30,466 nt of DNA, taken from NCBI GenBank assembly GCA_045600205.1, contig JAZRXM010000027.1, forward strand, positions 1 through 30,466, in the 5' to 3' direction. Under the pieces are notes generated by a model. The model did not search any database, was not told the DNA's origin, and saw nothing but the letters and a program-made list of their open reading frames with translations. Of the stretch, positions 6,576-14,825 are shown in pieces; positions within the stretch are counted from its first letter, which is position 1, and every line of letters begins with the position of its first letter. The stretch is from Firm-04 sp045600205 (GTDB lineage Bacteria > Bacillota > Clostridia > Oscillospirales > Ruminococcaceae). The translations under genes were made by a program, and so were the position numbers.

Positions 6576-8081
6576 TTATATATCCAAGTTCATTATGAAG
6601 CGGAATGCGACACGGCGGCAGGCTTCAACATTCACCTGACCGTTTTCATCGAGGATGGTGTTTGCAAAGCCCATGCCGACAGATGTCAGCATATTGGAGA
6701 GTTTTTCTCTGTTTTCATCAGAAATGCCGCTGTTTTCAGAGAGACAGAAGTCCTTGACGGCGTTTGCCCGCTTTTCGGAGAGCATCAGATTGTAATCCGC
6801 TGCGCCGCTCGGGTCTGTGTATCCTTCAATGATGACCTCTTTGACGAGATTTTCGTAGGAGCCACTGAAGATTACGGAAGTATAAACAGACATGAAACGG
6901 CGAAGGAGCTGACCACCGGCATCGGAGATATCCGATTTATCCCTGGCAAACAGAACCAACGAATTCAGCGAAATTTCGCCGTGTTCGGCATCAATGGTTG
7001 CTTCAATGCCGTTTGCAAGAAGCTGTTTCTGAAGCTGTTCATAGAGCGAATTGAGGTTTTTGTTCAGTTCCTCGCGCTTTTCTTTGGAGAGCTTCTCGTA
7101 CTTTTCAGCATCTTTCGCGGCAACGTTGATATTGACCGAAGTTTTGAACTTATCATTCGGACGGTCGGTGTAATCAAAGATTTTGTCGGCGTGTGCAAGA
7201 ATCAGACCGTCATCATCGCAGTAGAAGTAGGCAACCTGTGCATAACGCATATCGCGGTTTTCCAACCATTGCAGGTTCAGCAAACCGTTATCTGCGAACT
7301 GATAGGTCATGTCCGGTGTCACTTTGTCGTCAATGCTGATGGAAACATCGTTTCCATGAATGCTGATATTGTCGATCTGAGAAAACTTTTCGGTACCCTC
7401 GCGCCATTTTGCCTGCGGCAGCGTAACGCCCTCTCCGGTTGGAGTGAGGTCCTCGGCGGTGAGCGTAATGCTCTGATCATTCACGGAAAGAATCATTTTG
7501 CCGTTCTGGAATGCAAAATCATATTCCCACAGCAACTCGCTGAAGGTATAATTAAAATTCTTCGTGTAGCCGTCGTAGGAATATTCCTTCAGCGGGTGCA
7601 GAGACAATTTACGTTCCAGGACTGTGTATGCGCAGGGGATGGTATGGACCTTACCGTCATCTGCAAGGAACGAAAGCATCATCCAGTTGAAGCCGGAGAT
7701 GTAGTTGATCGGAGAATTGATGCAGTTGGGTCCCGCTTCAACGCGGAATGGCAGAACTGCCTGCTGATCAACGGACCATTCTTCCTTGATGGCGGAAGAA
7801 ACCTGCATATATTTTGCTTTTCCATCTTCGGAAAGTGTACGGCCTGTGACGCCTTCTGCAACATATTTTCCGTAGAACATACGGTAGTTGTACTGAATGG
7901 AATCATAGACTGCATTGGCATCTTCTGTGTAGCCGATTGCAAAGGCATTGTTCATGGAGGGCGGATTGGTCAAACCGTTGGATGGATTGAAAATAGAGTC
8001 AATCAAATCACAGCCAGTGCAGGCGGAAGCGGAAGCAGTGGCTAATACGAGTGCAGTTGCGCGTTTCATTTTATTTTTCAT
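6576..8081 (-). CDS. Lipoprotein with C-terminal OmpA-like domain
   Basis: A 501-residue protein; AGGAGG lies nine bases before ATG 8081. The N-terminus is a short basic stretch and a hydrophobic Ala-rich core ending in CTGC with Cys24 as the likely lipidated residue. Cys at -3 is unusual for a lipobox. Residues about 40-340 are not recognised and look like a secreted beta-rich domain. From about 355 to the end there is an OmpA-like region, with the GYTDPSG, YNLMLSEKRA and RRVAFRF motifs typical of peptidoglycan-binding OmpA/MotB domains. It is probably anchored on the outer face of the membrane and contacts the wall. It is 51 bases downstream of the hydrogenase-like gene and is the last gene of that operon, suggesting an envelope component of the same system. 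Confidence 0.82.
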   Translation of the reverse strand: MKNKMKRATALVLATASASACTGCDLIDSIFNPSNGLTNPPSMNNAFAIGYTEDANAVYDSIQYNYRMFYGKYVAEGVTGRTLSEDGKAKYMQVSSAIKEEWSVDQQAVLPFRVEAGPNCINSPINYISGFNWMMLSFLADDGKVHTIPCAYTVLERKLSLHPLKEYSYDGYTKNFNYTFSELLWEYDFAFQNGKMILSVNDQSITLTAEDLTPTGEGVTLPQAKWREGTEKFSQIDNISIHGNDVSISIDDKVTPDMTYQFADNGLLNLQWLENRDMRYAQVAYFYCDDDGLILAHADKIFDYTDRPNDKFKTSVNINVAAKDAEKYEKLSKEKREELNKNLNSLYEQLQKQLLANGIEATIDAEHGEISLNSLVLFARDKSDISDAGGQLLRRFMSVYTSVIFSGSYENLVKEVIIEGYTDPSGAADYNLMLSEKRANAVKDFCLSENSGISDENREKLSNMLTSVGMGFANTILDENGQVNVEACRRVAFRFIMNLDI

Positions 8082-8132
8082 GGTATATTGCCTCCTATAA
8101 AAATGAAATCATATCAGCTGAGTGAGCGTATT

Positions 8133-9938
8133 TTACTTTTCTTCGCCTTTCAGTACACTGCATAACTCAGAAACCAGTCCCTTGATTTTTTCGATCGACT
8201 GATTAATGACGACAGAGTTGGAAGTTGTGGTGGAGGTGTAATCATCCAGTGCGTGGAATGCCTTGATGGTAGCTTCCAGAATGGAGATCAACTGAGCAAC
8301 GCTGGTCGCATCCATGGTAGGATTGTGGTTGCAGTATTCAAGTAGCGTTTCGAGCAGTTTGTGAACTGCACCGGATTTCTCGTCGAGTTTTTCGTTGGTT
8401 TTCTGAATGACCACGGAACTTTCGGAGATCAGACGCAGATCGTCGCTGAGGGATTCCGTCAGTTTGGTGCATCTGCTGCGGAGTTCCTCGAAATCAGAGG
8501 ATACAGCAGCGGACTGCACATCGGTAACAGGCTGAACCTCGGCAACGGGGGCAGTCACTTCAGGTGCTGCAACAACAGGTTCTGCCGGCTTGACCTCGGG
8601 TGCGGGCTGCTCCACGGGTACGGGAACAGGTGCGGCATCTGTTGCGGGCGTGGGCTTATTCTGTGCGCAGGCAACGCATCTGGACGGGTCATTCAGACCG
8701 CGCAGAATGGCAATTGCCATATCCTGACAGGAGTGATAGCCGCAAGCCTGGCAGTTCAGACGGCGACTTTCCTCGGTTTCTTTGCCCATGGAGAGGAAAA
8801 TCGGGTTGAGCTGGTCGCTGGTGATGCGTGCCGAGGGCTTCTGCTTTTTATATTCGCGCATGAAGTCATCCAGACGGAGTGTATCGTCAAAACGCTTGAG
8901 CATTTTTTCATCCGTCTTGTTGAACAGGGTGCTTTTGCGCTTTTTACGAACGGATTTCTCAACGTCGTTCATAATGGCGGTGAGGTCGAAGCTGGTCTGC
9001 GGGTCGGTGATGCCCATACCTGCGTTGCAGCCATGCAGACAGGAATGCACCTCAAAGATATCAGGCAGACTGTCCACATTGGTCATATAGTACTGTTCCA
9101 GCTCCTTATAGACGCTGTCGGGACCCGAAGCGTGCATATAGGAGAATTCCGGCAGAAATGCGCGGATGTTTTCGCAAACGCCGCCGGACTGGGAATAGAG
9201 CGTACCGAGCAGACCCTGCTGATCATCAAAATCGAAGTTGAAGCGGTTTGCAGCGTCGCTTTCCACAGGAAATTCGACATTATGCTTCGCAAAGTACTTA
9301 TCGAGTTTTGCAAACGTGACATGGTAGTCGATGATGCCGATATCGGCAAACTCGCGATTTTTAGCGATACAGGAGGTCAGTACGGCAATTTTCTCGGTTT
9401 TGTTGAGATAATTGCGGACGTAGATCGCCTCACAGCAGGCAGGGCTCTGGATTGGAGCGAGATTTTCGAGAATTTCGGAATGATAGATTTCGGCGTAGTT
9501 GACCACAGCAGAGCAGGCGTGCATAATCATTTTGCCGACTCTGTGCAGGGAAACACAGCGGATAGTAGCCCATGTGCAGATATCCGCGCCGTTGGAAATG
9601 TCGTAGATTTCGGAGCCGTGCTCACGGAACCATTCGAGCATACCCTTCCATGTTCTGGGATAGATCGCCTTGATTTCGGGCGAAACGAGAATCATGGTGG
9701 GGACGGTGTTCTCGATGTCTTTCATAAATGCGGTGGTGTCATCGGTATAATCACGCGCACCGTGTACGCACGCACGGATGCACTCACCGCAGCCGATGCA
9801 TTTATCGGGATTGACACTCAAAGTAAATTTTCCGTTTTGATCGCGTTTGAAAACATTTGCCTCAGGAGCGGGGCATTTTCTCAAACAGGCATTACATCCG
9901 ACGCACTTCGCGGGATTCACACTAATTATTGCATTCAT
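8133..9938 (-). CDS. [FeFe]-hydrogenase-like iron-sulfur protein with C-terminal tail (putative sensory hydrogenase)
   Basis: A 601-residue cytosolic protein; AGAGG lies nine bases before ATG 9938. Two [4Fe-4S] ferredoxin motifs occur at the N-terminus (Cys12/15/18/22 and Cys47/50/53/57). The H-cluster-type domain follows, with divergent forms of the three signatures: PACCE (Cys168, Cys169), TSCIAK (Cys190, Lys193) and SCLHGC (Cys298, Cys302). All four cluster-ligand cysteines and the adjacent proton-relay cysteine therefore appear present. At about 395-425 a further CxxCGxxxxC...CxxC iron-sulfur motif occurs. Then a Pro/Val/Ala-rich linker (430-480) and a helical tail follow, in place of the PAS or SpoIIE domain often seen in sensory relatives. 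It lies between a DivIVA-like and an OmpA-like gene. Sensing of redox state or H2 is an inference; no maturation or partner subunit genes are present here. Confidence 0.83.
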   Translation of the reverse strand: MNAIISVNPAKCVGCNACLRKCPAPEANVFKRDQNGKFTLSVNPDKCIGCGECIRACVHGARDYTDDTTAFMKDIENTVPTMILVSPEIKAIYPRTWKGMLEWFREHGSEIYDISNGADICTWATIRCVSLHRVGKMIMHACSAVVNYAEIYHSEILENLAPIQSPACCEAIYVRNYLNKTEKIAVLTSCIAKNREFADIGIIDYHVTFAKLDKYFAKHNVEFPVESDAANRFNFDFDDQQGLLGTLYSQSGGVCENIRAFLPEFSYMHASGPDSVYKELEQYYMTNVDSLPDIFEVHSCLHGCNAGMGITDPQTSFDLTAIMNDVEKSVRKKRKSTLFNKTDEKMLKRFDDTLRLDDFMREYKKQKPSARITSDQLNPIFLSMGKETEESRRLNCQACGYHSCQDMAIAILRGLNDPSRCVACAQNKPTPATDAAPVPVPVEQPAPEVKPAEPVVAAPEVTAPVAEVQPVTDVQSAAVSSDFEELRSRCTKLTESLSDDLRLISESSVVIQKTNEKLDEKSGAVHKLLETLLEYCNHNPTMDATSVAQLISILEATIKAFHALDDYTSTTTSNSVVINQSIEKIKGLVSELCSVLKGEEK

Positions 9939-9958
9939 TTTTCTTTACCTCTGTTAAT

Positions 9959-11080
9959 TTATAATGACTCTGCAATATTTGCAAGTTCTTCCGGATTCAT
10001 TTTCTGATTCATGTCAGTCGCTTCGGGTGGGTAGTCAAGTGTAGCGGCAAGTTTTGCAATTTCATCAAGATTCATTGCATTTTCATTCTTTTCAGCGAGT
10101 TCTGCATCAGTACTTTCTGATAGTTGTGCTGCCATGGCGACAATGGAAGCGAGGCTGGGACCTTCACCGCTTGCAGCGTGTTTTGCGGGTGCCGATGTGG
10201 CGGCGGTAGCTGCTTGTGCCGCTGCGACCTTTTGCGCAGGGGTCATTGCAGAGGAAGCGGTATTCTGGAATGTCGGTGTTGTCTGTGCGTTCCACGGGGT
10301 CGGAATCTTTCCTTTGGCAACGAGCTTTTCGGCGTTGGAAATCAGCGAATTGGTCTGCTCGATCTGTGCAATACCCGTTGCGGTGAAAGCTTCGAGGCAG
10401 TCTTTGATCTTGCGGACCTGCAAGGTGAGCTTCTGCAAATCGTTGATGGTGGAGATTTCCACCTGTCTGGCAGCTTCGACCAGTTCGCGGTTGGAAGGTG
10501 CATCGTTTTGTGCAGCAGGACCATTTTGTGCGGCAGGCTGAACCGATCTTGCGGATTCGAGTTCCTTGGCACGTTCCTCTGCCTCTCGGATGATGCGCTC
10601 TGCGGCGGCTTTTGCGGCTGCGTGAAGCTGCATGGATTCCGCTTCTGCGCTTTCGAGCATTTCGTCGAGTTGTTCCTGCGCAATTTCGAGGACGCGTTCA
10701 ACGGCTTCATCCTCATCGGGATCGGAGGCGGCAGCCAGACGTTCCTTGATTTCCAGCATCTTTGCTGAGAGTTTTTCGTTTTCGGCAGCGAGCTTGTCAG
10801 CGCGGATCTTTTCCTCATCAGCGCGGCTTTCTGCGCTCAGACGCTGTTGTTCCAGTTCCGAGATCTGCTGGTGCAGGGATTCGTTCTCTTTCATGATGGG
10901 CTGCTGTGCTGCTTCCGAGAGGCGATCCTGTTTGCCCTCCTCTGCCAGCAGAGCTTTGGCTGCAGCCAATTCTTTTTCGAGAGTTGCGATTTGTACATCT
11001 TTTGCTTTCAGGCATTCCTGGACATCGTCCTTGTCGTAGCCTCCGTACAGGACCGTTTTCATGTGTGTCGTGTTCTCCAT
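9959..11080 (-). CDS. DivIVA-like coiled-coil protein
   Basis: A protein of up to 373 residues. The start GGYDKDDVQECLKAKD resembles the DivIVA/GpsB N-terminal motif that binds membrane. It is followed by long charged coiled coils (about 25-115 and 120-175), a shorter helical block (200-245), an Ala/Thr/Pro-rich stretch and a helical C-terminus. Two starts are possible: ATG 11080, which directly follows a hairpin and lacks a ribosome site, or ATG 11062, which has GGAG twelve bases upstream. It opens the operon driven from 11262-11290 and lies 20 bases before the hydrogenase-like gene. Known relatives organise proteins at poles, septa or curved membrane; here it may localise the downstream iron-sulfur protein, which is an inference. 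Assignment to the DivIVA family rests on the short N-terminal motif and coiled coil only. Confidence 0.72.
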   Translation of the reverse strand: MENTTHMKTVLYGGYDKDDVQECLKAKDVQIATLEKELAAAKALLAEEGKQDRLSEAAQQPIMKENESLHQQISELEQQRLSAESRADEEKIRADKLAAENEKLSAKMLEIKERLAAASDPDEDEAVERVLEIAQEQLDEMLESAEAESMQLHAAAKAAAERIIREAEERAKELESARSVQPAAQNGPAAQNDAPSNRELVEAARQVEISTINDLQKLTLQVRKIKDCLEAFTATGIAQIEQTNSLISNAEKLVAKGKIPTPWNAQTTPTFQNTASSAMTPAQKVAAAQAATAATSAPAKHAASGEGPSLASIVAMAAQLSESTDAELAEKNENAMNLDEIAKLAATLDYPPEATDMNQKMNPEELANIAESL

Positions 11081-11086
11081 TCAACT

Positions 11087-11112
11087 GCAAAGCAGGGGGT
11101 GACCCGCTTTGC
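11087..11112 (-). promoter_or_regulatory. Hairpin at the 5' edge of the DivIVA-like gene
   Basis: Perfect 7-bp arms GCAAAGC/GCTTTGC, which can extend by a GGG/CCC step, end six bases before ATG 11080 in a ~175-base leader. No run of T follows, so it is not a terminator. It could influence translation start choice. The remaining 11113-11418 stretch holds the promoter and AT-rich sequence with nothing else recognisable. Confidence 0.5.
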
Positions 11113-11261
11113 GCTCAACTCCTTCCTTTTTCTGATTTGTATGCGCAGTGTATGTCTGCTTTTCAAAACAATGTATTTCCGAATTTTTTGCATGAAAAGC
11201 ATTATTCCGTACAATCATTTGCAAATGGGATTCAGTGAATATCTATAACTATTGCATTCCA

Positions 11262-11290
11262 ATTATAACACACCTTGACAGAAAATGCAA
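11262..11290 (-). promoter_or_regulatory. Promoter of the DivIVA-like / hydrogenase-like / OmpA-like operon
   Basis: Minus strand TTGCAT (11285-11290), 17 bases, then TATAAT (11262-11267) preceded by TG at the extended -10 position. Predicted transcription start is near 11255. Confidence 0.8.
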
Positions 11291-11418
11291 TGGACAAAAT
11301 GTAAAAAGCCAAAAATATTTTTAATATAAATCGCACAAAGTTGTTGACGATGTGAGGGAAAAGATGAAGATATTGTCTTTTTTGTTTGAATTTGCTTCGC
11401 ATTTTCTCGTGAGAACGC

Positions 11419-11447
11419 AAAAAATGGCTGACCGAATCGGTCAGCCA
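11419..11447 (-). terminator. Intrinsic terminator after hflX
   Basis: A perfect 10-bp stem (TGGCTGACCG with its complement, 11425-11434 and 11438-11447) with a 3-base loop is followed on the minus strand by six T. It lies just beyond the hflX stop codon at 11454. Confidence 0.9.
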
Positions 11448-11453
11448 TTGTAT

Positions 11454-12722
11454 TTATTTTGAATTTTCTGTGGAAATCTGATAAACAGAAGCTGCTTTTT
11501 GCCTGCGAAAATCTACCAAAACGTCAATGCATACACCTTGTTCAGTATATTCCTCTGAGAAGATATTGCCTTCGTTGCGGAGGGTCTGTAAAAAGCTGCC
11601 GTCCGTATAGGGGATGCAGAGCTGCATACGCTTGGCAGTTTCGGGAAGCAGCCTTGCAATGGTCCGGAGCAGGAGATCAAGACCTTGTCGTTCTTTTGCA
11701 CTGATCCAGATCTGCTCGTCGGAATTTTCACCGATATGGTCGCAGGCATCACATTTATTGAGAACCCGAAGCTGAGGAATTTCCGCACAGCCCAGATCGG
11801 CAAGCAAAGCGGTGGTGACGTCCATGCGCTCATTCAGGTCGGGTTCGGAGGCGTCTAGCACATGAAGAATCAGGTCTGCGTTTGCGGTTTCGCGTAAAGT
11901 GGAGCGGAATGCTTCCACAAGATGATGTGGCAATCTGCGGATCAGACCGACTGTATCGGAGAGCAGCACGCGCCGACCGTCAGGAAGATCCAACCCTCTT
12001 GCGGTGACGTCCAGTGTAGCAAACAGTTGATTTTCTGTCAGAACGCCTGCATCGGTGAGCGCGTTGAACAGTGTGGATTTGCCTGCATTGGTATAGCCGA
12101 CAATGGCAACGGTGAGGACGCCGTCTTTTTTGCGGCGTTTCCCGATGAACTGCATATGCTGTTCCATTTCGGCGAGTTCTTTTTTCAATGCGGTGATGCG
12201 GCTGCGGATATGGCGTCTGTCTGTTTCGAGTTTGGTTTCACCGGGACCTCTGGTACCGATGCCGCCGCCCAGACGGGAAAGTGCATTTCCCATACCGGTC
12301 AGGCGGGAGAGGCGGTACTGATACTGTGCGAGTGCAACCTGCACCTGTCCTTCGCGGGTACGTGCTCTGCCAGCGAAAATATCGAGGATGAGCATGGTGC
12401 GATCAATGACTTTTCTGTCCAGTTGATCGGAGAGATTGCGAATCTGCATACCGGTCAGTTCCAGATCGAAAATGACCATGTCGATATCTTCCGCTTTGAC
12501 AGCCGCACAGAGTTCCTGCAGTTTGCCCGCACCGATGCAGGTTGCGGTATCGGGGGCAGGGCGGGTCTGCATGGTGACGGAAATGACCTCACAGCCTGCG
12601 GTATCGCTGAGTTCTGCAAGTTCTTTCAGCGAGGCAAGGGTATCGTATTCGCCTGTGTCCAGTCCGACCAGTGCGACACGCGGTTTGGCTGTTTCTTCAA
12701 TGGTTTCGTACATATTCTGCAT
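11454..12722 (-). CDS. hflX: GTPase HflX (ribosome-splitting factor)
   Basis: A 422-residue protein of normal family length. The N-terminal HflX domain carries the diagnostic GGGIGTRGPGETKLE segment, followed by a helical linker and a GTPase domain with G1 GYTNAGKST, G3 DTVG, and G4 NKCD. HflX binds 50S subunits and splits stalled or hibernating ribosomes, notably in heat or antibiotic stress. The start ATG 12722 overlaps the stop codon of the anti-sigma-like gene by one base (TGATG), with GAAGG about ten bases upstream; a second ATG at 12713 is possible. The overlap shows translational coupling and puts hflX in the sigma-factor operon, so expression may follow that regulator. A terminator follows directly. 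Confidence 0.95.
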   Translation of the reverse strand: MQNMYETIEETAKPRVALVGLDTGEYDTLASLKELAELSDTAGCEVISVTMQTRPAPDTATCIGAGKLQELCAAVKAEDIDMVIFDLELTGMQIRNLSDQLDRKVIDRTMLILDIFAGRARTREGQVQVALAQYQYRLSRLTGMGNALSRLGGGIGTRGPGETKLETDRRHIRSRITALKKELAEMEQHMQFIGKRRKKDGVLTVAIVGYTNAGKSTLFNALTDAGVLTENQLFATLDVTARGLDLPDGRRVLLSDTVGLIRRLPHHLVEAFRSTLRETANADLILHVLDASEPDLNERMDVTTALLADLGCAEIPQLRVLNKCDACDHIGENSDEQIWISAKERQGLDLLLRTIARLLPETAKRMQLCIPYTDGSFLQTLRNEGNIFSEEYTEQGVCIDVLVDFRRQKAASVYQISTENSK

Positions 12723-13702
12723 CAGCCGACAACCTTCAGACTACCCAGTTTCACATCTTTTTCAAGGTCATCGCCGCTCCAGTATTCCACGACCTTATTA
12801 TCTGCACTATAATATAGTTCAACACTGTATTCGTTGCCGACTGCGGCATCTTCGGGAATCTGGAACGTGATTTCACAGAATGTTGAGTCCTTGGGAAATG
12901 TCTTGTTCTGGTTGAATTGCTTGAGAATCAGGCAATATTGGTTATTTGCTGCATGAACGTTTGGATTATCAAAGAGTGTATAGCCGATCACATCGAGATA
13001 TTCCACAGGATCATCGGCGTTATCTGCGACGATCCAGATCTGGCATCCGCCGTAGGATGTATCCGTGTCATGATAGACTCGGACCGTGACCTGTTCGCCG
13101 GCTTTGACTTCCATATCCTGACTGCGGAGTACGATCGTGCCAACAGTATTTTCGGTCGTTGTGGTGGTGAATTCCGTGGTTTCAGCAGTAGTTGCTGCGG
13201 TCGTACCGACGGCGGTTGTAACAGGAGCTGCGGTTGTAAGTGCGAGCGTCTGCGTGACAATCGGAGCGGTGACAACCATCTGTTCGGTGACGATCGGCAT
13301 TTCTGTGGTGATTGCAACGGTCTGCTGTACGGGAATGGGGCCTTCTGGGGCAATGGTCTGCGGTTTGGTGACCATTCCGGATTGGGCACTGGTGACTGTC
13401 GTGATATTGGGCAGTGTCACGGGGAGTGATGTGACCACATCCATATCGGAAGGTGTTTTTGTTGTTCTGCTCGGTACTTCGGGCGGACGCAGCGCAAAAA
13501 TACCGATTACAAAGCAAATGACTGCGACTGATGCCACAATGGGCATCATGTGTAAAGCCCGCTGATACCACGGAACGGGTGCGGGGCTTTGTTTTCTCTG
13601 CATCGCATTTTGCAGTACGCGATATTTTTCTTCAGACGTCATGGAAAATTCCTGCTTGAGTGCGGAAAAGATCTCATCCGTATGATTGGATTCCTGCTTC
13701 AC
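12722..13702 (-). CDS. Membrane anti-sigma-like protein with Thr-rich stalk and cohesin-like ectodomain
   Basis: A 326-residue protein starting at GTG 13702, which overlaps the sigma-factor stop in GTGA and has GGAGGTG seven bases upstream. Residues 1-50 are cytosolic, helical and probably bind the sigma factor. A single hydrophobic segment spans 52-71. Residues about 75-190 are a stalk very rich in Thr, Val and Pro. From about 190 to the end is a beta-rich region with VKAGEQVTVRVYHD near its start, GGCQIWIVAD, and GSLKVV at its end, which resembles a cohesin. No zinc-binding HxxxCxxC anti-sigma motif is seen. Topology resembles RsgI-type regulators, where an outer carbohydrate-recognition domain controls an alternative sigma factor. 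Cohesin assignment is by strand pattern and should be held with caution; ligand unknown. Confidence 0.78.
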   Translation of the reverse strand: MKQESNHTDEIFSALKQEFSMTSEEKYRVLQNAMQRKQSPAPVPWYQRALHMMPIVASVAVICFVIGIFALRPPEVPSRTTKTPSDMDVVTSLPVTLPNITTVTSAQSGMVTKPQTIAPEGPIPVQQTVAITTEMPIVTEQMVVTAPIVTQTLALTTAAPVTTAVGTTAATTAETTEFTTTTTENTVGTIVLRSQDMEVKAGEQVTVRVYHDTDTSYGGCQIWIVADNADDPVEYLDVIGYTLFDNPNVHAANNQYCLILKQFNQNKTFPKDSTFCEITFQIPEDAAVGNEYSVELYYSADNKVVEYWSGDDLEKDVKLGSLKVVG

Positions 13703-14181
13703 GACAATTCACCTCCCATTTTTTTATTGAGAATTTCTCTTGCGCGACTAATGCGCGTCGTGATGGTACTTTCTTTGGTATTCAGGATTTGTGCGGTTTC
13801 GGAAACGCTGTATCCCTGAATGGTATGGAGTACAAGCGGCAGGCGGTAGCGTTCCGGCATTTGTGCAATGATATCCATGACAGTGTGAAGCCGAACTTTT
13901 GCTTCATCCGATCTGACTTGTTCGGGAATTTCTTCATCTGTGCGCTGTTTGCGGCTCCAATGACGCAAATGATTACGACAGCGGTTTTTCACAGCCGTGA
14001 TGAGCCACGCACGTTCATGCTGCAGATTTTGAAATTCCGTGCGTTCTTCAAATATCTGCGCAAAAACATCCGCAACAACGTCTTCTGCATCTTCGCGGGA
14101 ACGAAGATAAGAAAGTGCGATGGCAAAAACCATATCTGCATTTCGTTCATAAAGTGCAGTATACGCGCCTTCTGTCGGCAT
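13699..14181 (-). CDS. ECF-type RNA polymerase sigma factor
   Basis: A 160-residue protein with the two-domain ECF layout. Region 2 includes the helix around LRSREDAEDVVADVFAQI, and region 4 includes MPERYRLPLVLH followed by a helix-turn-helix (GYSVSETAQILNTKESTI). The start is set at ATG 14181 because AAGGGAG lies nine bases upstream; the frame is open further upstream but has no ribosome site there and would add an unrelated N-terminus. The stop overlaps the GTG of the anti-sigma-like gene by four bases. Such pairs usually autoregulate and hold the sigma factor at the membrane until a signal is sensed. Its regulon is unknown; the nearby glycoside hydrolase genes are candidates only by proximity. 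Confidence 0.9.
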   Translation of the reverse strand: MPTEGAYTALYERNADMVFAIALSYLRSREDAEDVVADVFAQIFEERTEFQNLQHERAWLITAVKNRCRNHLRHWSRKQRTDEEIPEQVRSDEAKVRLHTVMDIIAQMPERYRLPLVLHTIQGYSVSETAQILNTKESTITTRISRAREILNKKMGGELS

Positions 14182-14229
14182 AGGAAGATACTCCCTTCTT
14201 AAAGATATATACAATTCTGTCATGCGAAA

Positions 14230-14339
14230 TGTCCCAAAAAATTTTGAGAAAAAAGAAAGTTCAGCGCATTGCACAAACTGCAAACAATATTTTTGTACAA
14301 AACGTAGATTGCAAAAATTTTTTGAAAATTTTTGGGACA
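14230..14339. repeat. Long inverted repeat upstream of the ECF sigma gene
   Basis: Arms at 14230-14247 and 14323-14339 are complementary apart from one extra A (core TGTCCCAAAAA). A perfect 12-bp palindrome, TTTTGTACAAAA, lies between them (14291-14302). The arms are about 75 bases apart in the only region that can hold the promoter of the sigma operon. No clear sigma-A promoter was found there, so the arms may be operator or ECF promoter elements. Confidence 0.55.
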
Positions 14340-14442
14340 AAATGCAATCCTTAATTGTTTATAGAACGGATGCAGCGAAGAAAGGGTAAATTTTCCAGAC
14401 ATCCACCACAAACTTTCTCAAAGAAACAACCTTCCGGCAATC

Positions 14443-14700
14443 CGCAGCAATTTGAAACAACACATCATCGTCTTACCAATTCAGACTTATCACAATCGTT
14501 CCAAATCAGTTCCACTCATGCGTCGCAGTAAGAAATGCATCACGGTCCGCGCAGCAATGCAGCAACATTGAATCAGTTCTTTTCACACATCACACTTTTA
14601 CATCGCAGCAAACTTTGATGCACAAACATTCTGACAATCTCGGACATCTTTCCACAATCGTACAAATCGCACTCATACGTCGCAGAAAACATCGTTTCAG
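14443..14700. repeat. Degenerate duplicated ~100-bp element
   Basis: Two copies start with GCAGCAA at about 14443 and 14605. Both carry CACAATCGT (14491 and 14653, exactly 162 bases apart), AAATC, then CACTCAT-CGTCGCAG-AA (near 14514 and 14671). The copies differ by small indels and substitutions. A weaker third piece may lie at 14550-14610. The repeats overlap the doubtful ORF at 14590-14787. In the 1.07-kb gap from 14182 to 15253 no well-supported gene is seen. Confidence 0.55.
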
Positions 14701-14787
14701 AAATTTCGTAAAAGGCCCTTTCTTCATCGGCATCGCCTTTCTTGTGTTACTGTGTGTTCGTGATGAACGCAGAGTACGACCTTCCAC
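14590..14787 (-). CDS. Possible small basic protein, 65 residues, unrecognised
   Basis: A GTG at 14787 has AAGGAG five bases upstream and lies about 115 bases behind a strong minus-strand promoter (14909-14937), so expression signals are complete. The predicted product is Arg/Lys- and Cys-rich, with TRKAMPMKKGPF in the middle and VCCDVKV at the end. It matches no family known to me. The segment FLRRMS is also encoded, in another frame, in the second copy of the repeat downstream. This is consistent either with a small protein gene or with a decayed repeated element that keeps an open frame by chance. Confidence is low. Confidence 0.3.
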   Translation of the reverse strand: MEGRTLRSSRTHSNTRKAMPMKKGPFTKFLKRCFLRRMSAICTIVERCPRLSECLCIKVCCDVKV

Positions 14788-14825
14788 TTTTTCTCCTTGA
14801 CAAACAGTTCTGAGTGATTTGGAAC

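Noticed and set aside
11232..11448. Short minus-strand ORFs before the DivIVA-like gene
   Set aside because: They overlap the hflX terminator and the operon promoter and have no ribosome sites.
14182..14340. Upstream start of the ECF sigma gene at 14340
   Set aside because: The extra 53 residues overlap the inverted repeat, show no sigma-factor similarity and have no ribosome site, whereas ATG 14181 has AAGGGAG at nine bases.
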